DNA of 10,155 nt, taken from an uncultured Roseateles sp. Lineage in GTDB: Bacteria > Pseudomonadota > Gammaproteobacteria > Burkholderiales > Burkholderiaceae. Under the pieces are notes generated by a model. It saw only the letters and a program-made list of their open reading frames with translations. It was not told the DNA's origin and did not search any database. The translations under genes were made by a program, and so were the position numbers. The number at the start of each line of letters is the position of its first letter. The stretch's first letter is position 1. The stretch lies in contig CAMLKW010000165.1 of the NCBI GenBank assembly GCA_946480605.1, forward strand, positions 1 to 10,155, in the 5' to 3' direction. Positions 1-5,025 of the stretch are shown here, in pieces.

Positions 1-221
1 TGGCCGTGGCCCGCGCCCGCAAGATCCAGCGCTTCCTGTCGCAGCCCTTCCACGTCGCCGAAGTGTTCACCGGCACGCCGGGCAAGTACGTGCCGCTGAA
101 GGAAACCATCCGCGGCTTCAAGATGATCGTGGCCGGCGAGTGCGACCACCTGCCGGAGCAGGCCTTCTACATGGTCGGCACCATCGACGAAGCCTTCGAA
201 AAGGCGAAGAAGATTCAGTGA
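1..221 (+). CDS. atpD: ATP synthase F1 subunit beta, C-terminal part (5' end outside window)
   Basis: Catalytic beta subunit of the F1 sector of ATP synthase, on the cytoplasmic side of the inner membrane. Only the last 72 residues are visible, read in the frame beginning at base 3 and ending at TGA 219-221. They match the conserved beta-subunit C-terminal helical domain: [20 protein letters not shown], then the [14 protein letters not shown] stretch, [12 protein letters not shown], and a lysine-rich end (EKAKKIQ). The nucleotide-binding domain lies upstream of the window. atpC follows after 75 bases on the same strand, the usual end of the atp operon. The GTG at base 6 is an internal valine, not a start. 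Identification is by recognition of family sequence and is very secure. Confidence 0.97.
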   Translation, partial: AVARARKIQRFLSQPFHVAEVFTGTPGKYVPLKETIRGFKMIVAGECDHLPEQAFYMVGTIDEAFEKAKKIQ

Positions 222-229
222 TGTTGACC

Positions 230-248
230 GGGGCGCCCCGAGCGCCCC
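230..248 (+). other. Small GC hairpin in the atpD-atpC gap
   Basis: GGGCG-type arms (GGGGCG at 230-235 and CGCCCC at 243-248) enclose a 7-base loop just after the atpD stop. No T-run follows, so it is not an intrinsic terminator. In atp operons such intercistronic structures can tune relative translation or mRNA stability of the distal genes; that role here is inference. Confidence 0.4.
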
Positions 249-296
249 GTCACTCGCAGAACCTTCTTCAACTTTGATCCGCTAAGGAAGATTGAC

Positions 297-710
297 ATGG
301 CAACCCTCCACGTCGACGTGGTCTCCGCCGAAGAGCAGATCTTCTCCGGCGAGGCCAAGTTCGTCGCCCTGCCGGGCGAGTCCGGCGAGCTCGGCATCCT
401 GCCGCAGCACACGCCGCTGATCACCCGCATCAAGCCGGGCGCCGTGCGCATCGAGCGCGCCGATGGCGGCGAAGAGTTCGTCTTCGTGGCCGGCGGCATC
501 CTCGAGGTGCAGCCCAACCGCGTGACCGTGCTGGCCGACACCGCCATCCGAGGCAAGGACCTCGACGAAGCCAAGGCCACCGAGGCGCTGAAGCTGGCCG
601 AGGAAGCGAAGAAGAACGCCAAGAGCGACATCGACTTCGCCGCTGCGCAGAGCGAGTTCGCGACCATGGCCGCCCAGATCGCGGCGCTGCGCAAGTTCCG
701 CAAGAAGTAA
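297..710 (+). CDS. atpC: ATP synthase F1 subunit epsilon
   Basis: Epsilon subunit of F1, part of the central stalk with gamma; it couples rotation to catalysis and can inhibit ATP hydrolysis. The 137-residue length is normal. The N-terminal beta-sandwich (about residues 1-85) carries the family pattern [20 protein letters not shown], then [19 protein letters not shown] and the [20 protein letters not shown] strand region. Residues from about 88 on form the C-terminal helical hairpin, rich in Ala, Lys and Glu. The ATG at 297 has an AAGGAAG Shine-Dalgarno sequence at 284-290, 6 bases upstream, which fixes the start. It is the last gene of the atp operon, followed by a strong terminator. No anomaly seen. 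Confidence 0.97.
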   Translation: MATLHVDVVSAEEQIFSGEAKFVALPGESGELGILPQHTPLITRIKPGAVRIERADGGEEFVFVAGGILEVQPNRVTVLADTAIRGKDLDEAKATEALKLAEEAKKNAKSDIDFAAAQSEFATMAAQIAALRKFRKK

Positions 711-740
711 ACCGCGCAGCCGCTTGCGGTGGCTCTTGAG

Positions 741-775
741 GGCGACGGGAGTGATCCCGTCGCCTTTGCTTTTTT
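741..775 (+). terminator. Intrinsic terminator closing the atp operon
   Basis: Perfect 10-bp stem, GGCGACGGGA (741-750) with TCCCGTCGCC (755-764), closed by a GTGA tetraloop and followed by a T-rich tract to 775 (TTT, GC, then six T). It sits 30 bases after the atpC stop. It should separate atp transcription from the lipoprotein genes downstream. Confidence 0.9.
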
Positions 776-835
776 CTGCGGTATTTGTTCCGCTGTTCTT
801 GAAGATGTTCGAAAGCGTGGCCCCCCTTGCCATCG

Positions 836-841
836 CTACAC
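836..841 (+). promoter_or_regulatory. Possible -10 box for the lipoprotein operon
   Basis: TACACT fits the TAnnnT pattern of a sigma-70 -10 element and lies about 30 bases before the first lipoprotein gene, downstream of the atp terminator where a promoter is expected. No convincing -35 hexamer is found at 16-18 bases upstream, so the assignment is tentative. Confidence 0.3.
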
Positions 842-870
842 TCGCGCCGCTTTTGTTCTAGGGAGGACCC

Positions 871-1557
871 ATGAAAATTCTGAAGATCACGAACAGCAGT
901 CTGGCCGTTGTTGCGCTCGCCGGCACATTGAGCGGCTGCTCGACAACCGAACAGTCCCGAGCTCTCGAGGTGCCCAAGGTCTCCGCAGCGACCGTACCGG
1001 CCTACCAGGGGGCACGTGCGCCTATCGCCGTCGGCAAGTTCGACAACCGCAGCAATTACCAGCGCGGCATCTTCTCGGACGGCATCGACCGCTTGGGGGC
1101 GCAGAGCAAGACCATCTTGATCTCGCACCTGCAGCAGACCAATCGCTTCAGTGTGCTGGATCGCGAGAATCTCGCTGAGTCCAAGCAGGAGGCGCAGTTC
1201 AAGGGTGCTGCCCAGGCGATCAAGGGCGCGGACTACCTGGTGACGGGAGCGGTCAGCGAGTTCGGTCGCAAAGAGGTCGGCGACAAACAACTCTTTGGCG
1301 TGCTCGGCCGCGGCAAGACGCAAGTTGCCTACGCCAAGGTCACACTGAACATCGTCAACTCGACCACATCCGAGGTTGTCTATTCGGTCCAGGGCGCCGG
1401 CGAGTACAGCCTGTCCGAGCGCGAAGTGCTCGGCTTCGGCAGCACGGCCAGCTACGACGCGACGCTCAACGGCAAGGTGTTGGATCTGGCCATCCGTGAA
1501 GCTGTCAATGCGCTGACCGCTGGCGTCGATAGTGGCGCCTGGAAGCCGGTGCGCTGA
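871..1557 (+). CDS. CsgG/HfaB-family outer-membrane lipoprotein
   Basis: Predicted lipoprotein of 228 residues. It has a basic N-terminus, a hydrophobic core and the lipobox LSGC with the modified Cys at 23; Ser at +2 suggests sorting to the outer membrane. The mature part follows the CsgG plan: an APIAVGKFDNRS strand near residues 50-61, a helix and strand ending SVLDRENL near 104-111, a GADYLVTGAV strand near 129-138, then two hairpin-like stretches and a C-terminal helix ending near GAWKP. In CsgG, the curli secretion pore, these hairpins build a 36-stranded barrel. It is somewhat shorter than E. coli CsgG (277 residues), and no curli subunit genes are near. Start: ATG 871 with GGGAGG at 861-866. 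First gene of a three-lipoprotein unit; the next gene begins 8 bases after its stop. The family is secure; pore formation is inference. Confidence 0.88.
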   Translation: MKILKITNSSLAVVALAGTLSGCSTTEQSRALEVPKVSAATVPAYQGARAPIAVGKFDNRSNYQRGIFSDGIDRLGAQSKTILISHLQQTNRFSVLDRENLAESKQEAQFKGAAQAIKGADYLVTGAVSEFGRKEVGDKQLFGVLGRGKTQVAYAKVTLNIVNSTTSEVVYSVQGAGEYSLSEREVLGFGSTASYDATLNGKVLDLAIREAVNALTAGVDSGAWKPVR

Positions 1558-1565
1558 GGTTGCCG

Positions 1566-1949
1566 ATGAAGCATCCGATCCTTATCGCCTCGCTGGTTCT
1601 GGTTGGTTGTGCGCAACCGGTCAAGCAGATCTACCAGTGGGACGGCTACCAGCCCGCGCTGTACCAACACCTGAAGTCTGACGGCGCCGAACCCGGCGCT
1701 CAGATTTCTGCCCTGGAAGCGCAGTTGCAGAAGAACGAGGCCGCGGGCGTCACCACGCCGCCCGGGATGCGTGCGCATCTGGCGATGCTCTACAGCAAGG
1801 CTGGTGACGATGTGTCGGCCCGGCGCCTGCTGGAAGCGGAGCGGGCCAAGTTTCCTGAGGCAGGGGCCTATGTGGACTTCCTCCTGAAGGCCAAGAGCAG
1901 CCAGGGTGCCATGCCGCCTGCCGCAGCCTCCAGCCCATCGAAGACTTGA
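1566..1949 (+). CDS. DUF4810 family lipoprotein, TPR-like
   Basis: Small predicted lipoprotein of 127 residues with a very short signal peptide and lipobox LVGC (Cys 15, Ala at +2). A conserved-looking YQWDGYQPALY stretch (23-33) follows the lipidation site. Then comes an amphipathic helix region (about 45-60) and a TPR-like helical hairpin (about 68-107) with the pattern LAMLYSKAGD...A..LLEAE...FP. The tail is rich in Ala, Pro and Ser. Function is unknown; a TPR-like fold suggests protein-protein contact with the neighbouring lipoproteins. ATG 1566 was preferred over TTG 1560 because GAGG at 1556-1559, overlapping the previous stop, lies 6 bases upstream. Middle gene of the CsgG-DUF4810-GNA1162 unit, a gene order I recognise from Neisseria and other proteobacteria. 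Confidence 0.85.
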   Translation: MKHPILIASLVLVGCAQPVKQIYQWDGYQPALYQHLKSDGAEPGAQISALEAQLQKNEAAGVTTPPGMRAHLAMLYSKAGDDVSARRLLEAERAKFPEAGAYVDFLLKAKSSQGAMPPAAASSPSKT

Positions 1950-1963
1950 GGGACATCATTGTC

Positions 1964-2686
1964 ATGAACCAGGCATTCGGTTCCTGGCGCCGCTGGGCTC
2001 GTGCCCTCGCTGGCGCCGCTACGCTTCTCGTCCTGCAGGGCTGTGCAACACCGCCCAAGCCCTACGACTACACGGCCTACAAGGCTGCCAAGCCCGCTTC
2101 CATCCTCGTGTTGCCGCCGCTCAACGCGACACCTGATGTGCAGGCAAGGCCCAGCGTGTTGGCGCAGGTGACCATGCCGCTCGCCGAGTCCGGCTATTAC
2201 GTGTTGCCGGTGTCGTTGGTCGACGAAACGCTGAAGCAGAACGGCGTTTACACCGCCGATGAGGCGCACGCCATTGACGCCACCAAGCTGCGCGACATCT
2301 TCGGTGCTGACGCAGGTCTGTACCTGAAGGTGACGCGCTACGGGTCGGTCTATCGCGTCATCAACAGCGAGACTGCAGTGACCTTGGAGGCGAAGCTGGT
2401 GGACCTGCGCAATGGCAGGTTGCTGTGGGATGGCACGGCCAGCGCGTCCAGCGCCGAGCAGGGCAACAACAACCAAGGCGGCCTGGTGGGATTGCTGGTC
2501 AAGGCGCTCGTAGAGCAGATCGTTGCGTCCACTACCGATCGCAGCCACCCCATCGCCGGTCTTGCGAGCCAGCGGCTGTTGGGGGCGGGCAGCCAGAACG
2601 GCCTGCTGTTCGGCCCGCGTTCACCGCATTACGGCAAGACCGAAGATGCCGGCAAGTCGCCGGCCACGATCAAGTCGGGCGGCTGA
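1964..2686 (+). CDS. GNA1162/DUF799 family lipoprotein
   Basis: Predicted lipoprotein of 240 residues with a twin-basic N-region, hydrophobic core and lipobox LQGC (Cys 27, Ala at +2), so probably outer membrane, periplasmic face. The mature domain has the family features: a PYDYTAYKAAKP linker, the SILVLPPLN strand (46-54), a VDETLKQNGVYTADEAHAI helix region, a GADAGLYLKVTRYG strand and an AKLVDLRNGRLLWDG strand. This alpha/beta fold resembles those of CsgG and LpoB-like periplasmic proteins. The C-terminus is Gly/Ser/Lys rich and probably flexible. Family members include the meningococcal antigen GNA1162; its molecular role is not firmly known. ATG 1964 was chosen over TTG 1946, which would overlap the previous stop; GAGGGA at 1948-1953 is the likely ribosome site, with a rather long 10-base spacing. 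Last gene of the unit, followed by a terminator. Confidence 0.88.
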   Translation: MNQAFGSWRRWARALAGAATLLVLQGCATPPKPYDYTAYKAAKPASILVLPPLNATPDVQARPSVLAQVTMPLAESGYYVLPVSLVDETLKQNGVYTADEAHAIDATKLRDIFGADAGLYLKVTRYGSVYRVINSETAVTLEAKLVDLRNGRLLWDGTASASSAEQGNNNQGGLVGLLVKALVEQIVASTTDRSHPIAGLASQRLLGAGSQNGLLFGPRSPHYGKTEDAGKSPATIKSGG

Positions 2687-2690
2687 TAAT
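2685..2690 (+). promoter_or_regulatory. GATAAT -10-like box overlapping the GNA1162 stop codon
   Basis: GATAAT is one base from the TATAAT consensus and starts within the TGA of the preceding gene. The 11-mer GATAATCCGTC here (2685-2695) recurs exactly at 3624-3634 in front of hemE. A transcript starting near 2697 would carry the hairpin at 2707-2726 in its 5' leader and reach the mutarotase gene. No good -35 element is visible, so confidence is low. Confidence 0.25.
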
Positions 2691-2706
2691 CCGTCAAGCT
2701 GCAAGC

Positions 2707-2735
2707 AGCCGCCTGAACAGGCGGCTTTTTCTTTT
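2707..2735 (+). terminator. Intrinsic terminator after the lipoprotein operon
   Basis: Stem GCCGCCT (2708-2714) with AGGCGGC (2719-2725), extended by an A-T pair at 2707/2726, GAAC loop, then TTTTTCTTTT to 2735. It closes the three-lipoprotein unit. It ends only 18 bases before the mutarotase start codon, so that gene must rely on read-through or a promoter overlapping this site. Confidence 0.85.
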
Positions 2736-2753
2736 GTCTGCCCAGCATGTGCC

Positions 2754-3596
2754 ATGAATCAGTCTGACCCTCACGATGCTGTTCAACTGACCGCACCCGA
2801 CGGCGCTGCCGCCAGCGTCTCGCTGCACGGAGCCCACATCCTTTCCTGGGTGCCCGCCGGCGGCCCCGAGCAGCTCTACCTGTCCCCGCGCAGCGAGTTC
2901 GCACCCGGCAAGGCCATACGCGGCGGCGTGCCGGTGTGCTTCCCGCAGTTCGCCGAGCGCGGAAACTTGCCCAAGCATGGCTTTGCGCGCACGCTGCCGT
3001 GGGAGTTGGTGAGCCAGCAGCAGGGCAAGGACGACGCGCTGGCCGTGCTGCGGCTGCGCGACAGCGACGCGACGCGCGCGCTCTGGCCGCATGCCTTCGA
3101 GCTGGAGCTGAGCCTGCGCGTCGGCGGCCGCAGCCTCGACATCGAGCTGGCCTGCGAGAACACCGGCGACGCCGCCTTCCAGTTCACGACGGCCCTGCAC
3201 ACCTATCTGCGCGTGGCGGACCTGGATGCGGTCAGCGTCGAAGGCCTCAGCGGCCTGCGCTACTTCGACAGCGTCAAGCAGGCCGAGGCCTTGCAGCGCA
3301 TGGACTTGCTGCTGACCGGCGAGAAAGGCGTGCTGGATCTGGATCGCATCTATTTCGGCGTGAAGGAACGTCCGCTGCTGGTGGCCGAGGACCGCCGTCA
3401 GATCGTCGTGCGTGCGCAGGGCTTCGACGACGCGGTGGTCTGGAATCCGGGCCCCGAGCGTTGCGCGAAGCTGGCCGACATGCCGCCCGAGGGCTGGTCC
3501 GAGATGCTGTGTGTGGAGGCTGCCAACGTCGGCCGCCCCATCGAGCTGCAGCCCGGCGAGAGCTGGGTGGGGCGGCAGAGCCTGAGCTTGCCCTGA
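2754..3596 (+). CDS. D-hexose-6-phosphate mutarotase (YeaD family)
   Basis: Predicted cytoplasmic enzyme that interconverts alpha and beta anomers of glucose-6-phosphate and related sugar phosphates (glucose-6-phosphate 1-epimerase type, EC 5.1.3.15). The 280 residues form one aldose-1-epimerase-like beta-sandwich. Visible family motifs are HGAHILSW (25-32), IRGGVPVCFPQF (55-66), KHGFAR with His75, ALHTYLRV with His149, DDAVVWNPG, and EMLCVEAAN with Glu255; a His and a Glu do the acid-base chemistry in this superfamily. ATG 2754 is the only sensible start: longer versions would read back through the upstream terminator into the GNA1162 gene. No Shine-Dalgarno sequence is evident. It stands alone between a terminator and hemE, without the glycolytic neighbour gene found beside E. 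coli yeaD. The family is secure; the exact sugar specificity is not. Confidence 0.92.
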   Translation: MNQSDPHDAVQLTAPDGAAASVSLHGAHILSWVPAGGPEQLYLSPRSEFAPGKAIRGGVPVCFPQFAERGNLPKHGFARTLPWELVSQQQGKDDALAVLRLRDSDATRALWPHAFELELSLRVGGRSLDIELACENTGDAAFQFTTALHTYLRVADLDAVSVEGLSGLRYFDSVKQAEALQRMDLLLTGEKGVLDLDRIYFGVKERPLLVAEDRRQIVVRAQGFDDAVVWNPGPERCAKLADMPPEGWSEMLCVEAANVGRPIELQPGESWVGRQSLSLP

Positions 3597-3623
3597 GTCA
3601 GAACGCGCGCGCGGGGCGCCGCC

Positions 3624-3629
3624 GATAAT
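3624..3629 (+). promoter_or_regulatory. Probable -10 box of hemE, positioned for a leaderless mRNA
   Basis: GATAAT ends 6 bases before the hemE ATG at 3636. Bacterial transcription normally starts about 7 bases beyond the -10 box, so the first transcribed base would fall on or next to the A of the start codon. No Shine-Dalgarno sequence precedes hemE, which agrees with leaderless translation. The -35 region near 3601-3606 is poor. Confidence 0.42.
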
Positions 3630-3635
3630 CCGTCG

Positions 3636-4706
3636 ATGTTCGCCCCTCTGCAAAACGACACTTTCCTGCGCGCCTGCCTGCGCCAGCCCACCGACCACAC
3701 GCCCGTCTGGCTGATGCGTCAGGCCGGCCGCTATCTGCCCGAGTACCGCGCCACGCGCGAGAAGGCCGGCAGCTTCATGGGCCTGGCCACGAACAAGGAC
3801 TACGCGACCGAGGTCACGCTGCAGCCGCTGGAGCGCTACCCGCTGGACGCGGCCATCCTGTTCAGCGACATCCTGACGGTGCCGGACGCGATGGGTCTGG
3901 GTCTGAGCTTCCAGCAAGGCGAGGGGCCGAAGTTCGCCAAGGTCGTGCGCGACGAAGCGGCCGTGGCCGCGCTGGCCGTGCCGGACATGGACAAGCTGCG
4001 CTACGTGTTCGACGCGGTCACGTCCATCCGCAAGGCGCTCAACGGCCGCGTGCCGCTGATCGGCTTCTCCGGCAGCCCGTGGACGCTGGCCTGCTACATG
4101 GTGGAGGGCGGCGGCTCGGACGACTACCGGCTCGTGAAGAGCCTGATGTACGCCCGCGCGGACCTGATGCACCGCATCCTGGACATCAATGCGCGCGCGG
4201 TCGCCGCCTACCTGAACGCGCAAATCGAAGCCGGCGCGCAGGCCGTCATGCTGTTCGACTCCTGGGGCGGCGTGCTGGCGGACGGCGCCTTCCAGCAGTT
4301 CAGCCTGGCCTATTCGCGCCAGGTGCTGGCGGCGGTGAAGACCGAGCATGAGGGTGTGCGCATTCCCCGCATCCTGTTCACCAAGGGTGGCGGCCTGTGG
4401 CTGGACGAGATCGCCGATGCCGGTGCCGATGTGGTGGGCCTGGACTGGACGATGAACCTCGGTGTCGCCCGTGCCCGCGTCGGCGGCCGCGTGGCGCTGC
4501 AGGGCAACCTGGACCCCAACGTGCTGTTCGCGCCGCCCGAGGCCGTGCGCGCCGAAGTGCGGAGAGTGCTGGACAGCTTTGGGCCCCACCCGGGCCATGT
4601 CTTCAACCTGGGCCACGGCATCAGCCAGTTCACGCCGCCGGACAGCGTCACGGCCCTGGTGGACGAGGTGCATGGCCACTCGCGCCGGCTGCGTGCGGGT
4701 CGTTGA
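3636..4706 (+). CDS. hemE: Uroporphyrinogen decarboxylase
   Basis: Cytoplasmic enzyme (EC 4.1.1.37) that decarboxylates the four acetate side chains of uroporphyrinogen III to give coproporphyrinogen III, on the route to haem. The protein has 356 residues, the usual bacterial length, as a single TIM-barrel domain. Visible signatures are [12 protein letters not shown] (27-38, substrate-binding Arg), FSDIL with the catalytic Asp78, [16 protein letters not shown] (143-158) with the conserved Tyr154, [28 protein letters not shown] and [12 protein letters not shown] with His327. The start at ATG 3636 matches the family N-terminus ([21 protein letters not shown]) and lacks a Shine-Dalgarno sequence. 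It lies 39 bases after the mutarotase stop on the same strand. No clear intrinsic terminator follows. All key residues are present. Confidence 0.98.
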   Translation: MFAPLQNDTFLRACLRQPTDHTPVWLMRQAGRYLPEYRATREKAGSFMGLATNKDYATEVTLQPLERYPLDAAILFSDILTVPDAMGLGLSFQQGEGPKFAKVVRDEAAVAALAVPDMDKLRYVFDAVTSIRKALNGRVPLIGFSGSPWTLACYMVEGGGSDDYRLVKSLMYARADLMHRILDINARAVAAYLNAQIEAGAQAVMLFDSWGGVLADGAFQQFSLAYSRQVLAAVKTEHEGVRIPRILFTKGGGLWLDEIADAGADVVGLDWTMNLGVARARVGGRVALQGNLDPNVLFAPPEAVRAEVRRVLDSFGPHPGHVFNLGHGISQFTPPDSVTALVDEVHGHSRRLRAGR

Positions 4707-4736
4707 CAGGCCGTCAAATCTGCACGGTCGCCGATG

Positions 4737-4760
4737 ACTTATCCCCAAATATTGGGATAC
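4737..4760 (+). promoter_or_regulatory. DnaA-box-like quasi-palindrome 1 (one mismatch)
   Basis: TTATCCCCA at 4739-4747 differs from the strict DnaA box TTATCCACA at one position. It forms the left half of a quasi-palindrome, with CCCAA (4744-4748) and TTGGG (4752-4756) around ATA. It shares the pattern ACTTATCCnCA with the second site at 4926. Confidence 0.35.
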
Positions 4761-4807
4761 GGCCGAGCCGGGCGAAGAATGGTGCAGTGCAAATACGCGT
4801 TTTCCCG

Positions 4808-4881
4808 AGGCGCGGCTAAGTGCTTGATTTTCAACGCCACCCGCAGCGAGCTGCGGAGCGCCACTTCGGGGCGTCGCGCCT
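4808..4881. repeat. Nested GC-rich inverted repeat (possible structured RNA or cruciform)
   Basis: Three sets of complementary arms are nested: AGGCGCG (4808-4814) with CGCGCCT (4875-4881); ACGCC (4834-4838) with GGCGT (4870-4874), directly adjoining the outer right arm; and CCGCAG (4841-4846) with CTGCGG (4851-4856) around CGAG. The inner pair is the core of a near-perfect 16-base palindrome. A 19-base A/T-richer loop lies on the left side only. No T-run follows on the plus strand. It matches no riboswitch I recognise. Confidence 0.45.
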
Positions 4882-4925
4882 GAGGCTGGCGCATGACAGC
4901 GATCGACAGCGAGATTTGCTCACAA

Positions 4926-4951
4926 ACTTATCCACAGAAATTGTGGGCAAC
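4926..4951 (+). promoter_or_regulatory. DnaA-box-like quasi-palindrome 2 (perfect box)
   Basis: TTATCCACA at 4928-4936 is an exact match to the strict DnaA box. A facing degenerate box (reverse complement of 4942-4950, TTGCCCACA, 7 of 9 matches) gives arms CCACA and TGTGG around GAAAT. It lies 89 bases before the priA start. DnaA binding and a role in priA control or origin function are inference. Confidence 0.45.
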
Positions 4952-5025
4952 CCGGGATTCCTTGCAAATCATGAACTTGCAGTGGTTTGCTGAGCCGGAA
5001 CTTCATAAACAGCGCGGAGTTGTGT

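Larger units (their letters stand above)
4707..5025 (+). other. hemE-priA intergenic region, 319 bases, no gene
   Basis: No credible coding region is seen. Local base composition is lower in GC at both ends than in the flanking genes. The region holds two related quasi-palindromes with DnaA-box-like cores (4737-4760 and 4926-4951), a GC-rich nested inverted repeat between them (4808-4881), and a CTTGCA direct repeat at 4961-4966 and 4976-4981. CATAAA at 5004-5009 could be a weak -10 for priA, but no matching -35 is seen. A weak imperfect repeat (GGCCGT at 4709-4714, ACGGTC further on) after hemE has no T-run and is not a convincing terminator. Confidence 0.7.

Noticed and set aside
282..833. 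Minus-strand open frames across atpC
   Set aside because: Antisense to a secure atpC with its own ribosome site and terminator; no motif in the products.
871..2686. Recent horizontal transfer of the lipoprotein trio
   Set aside because: Some stretches look lower in GC than neighbouring genes, but others match; there are no mobile-element ends or integrase, so the evidence is insufficient without a computed composition profile.
4709..4731. Possible hemE terminator
   Set aside because: The arms pair only imperfectly, and no T-run follows.
2694..4748. Very long open frame on the minus strand opposite the mutarotase and hemE genes
   Set aside because: It is antisense to two well-identified genes, its translation is low-complexity (His/Gln/Arg/Ala rich) with no recognisable motifs, and high-GC coding DNA commonly leaves such frames open.
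4737..4951. Interpretation of the hemE-priA gap as the chromosomal origin itself
   Set aside because: Only one perfect and one near-perfect DnaA-box-like site are seen, with no clear AT-rich unwinding tract and no dnaA, dnaN or rpmH gene next to it; kept only as a regulatory or titration hypothesis.
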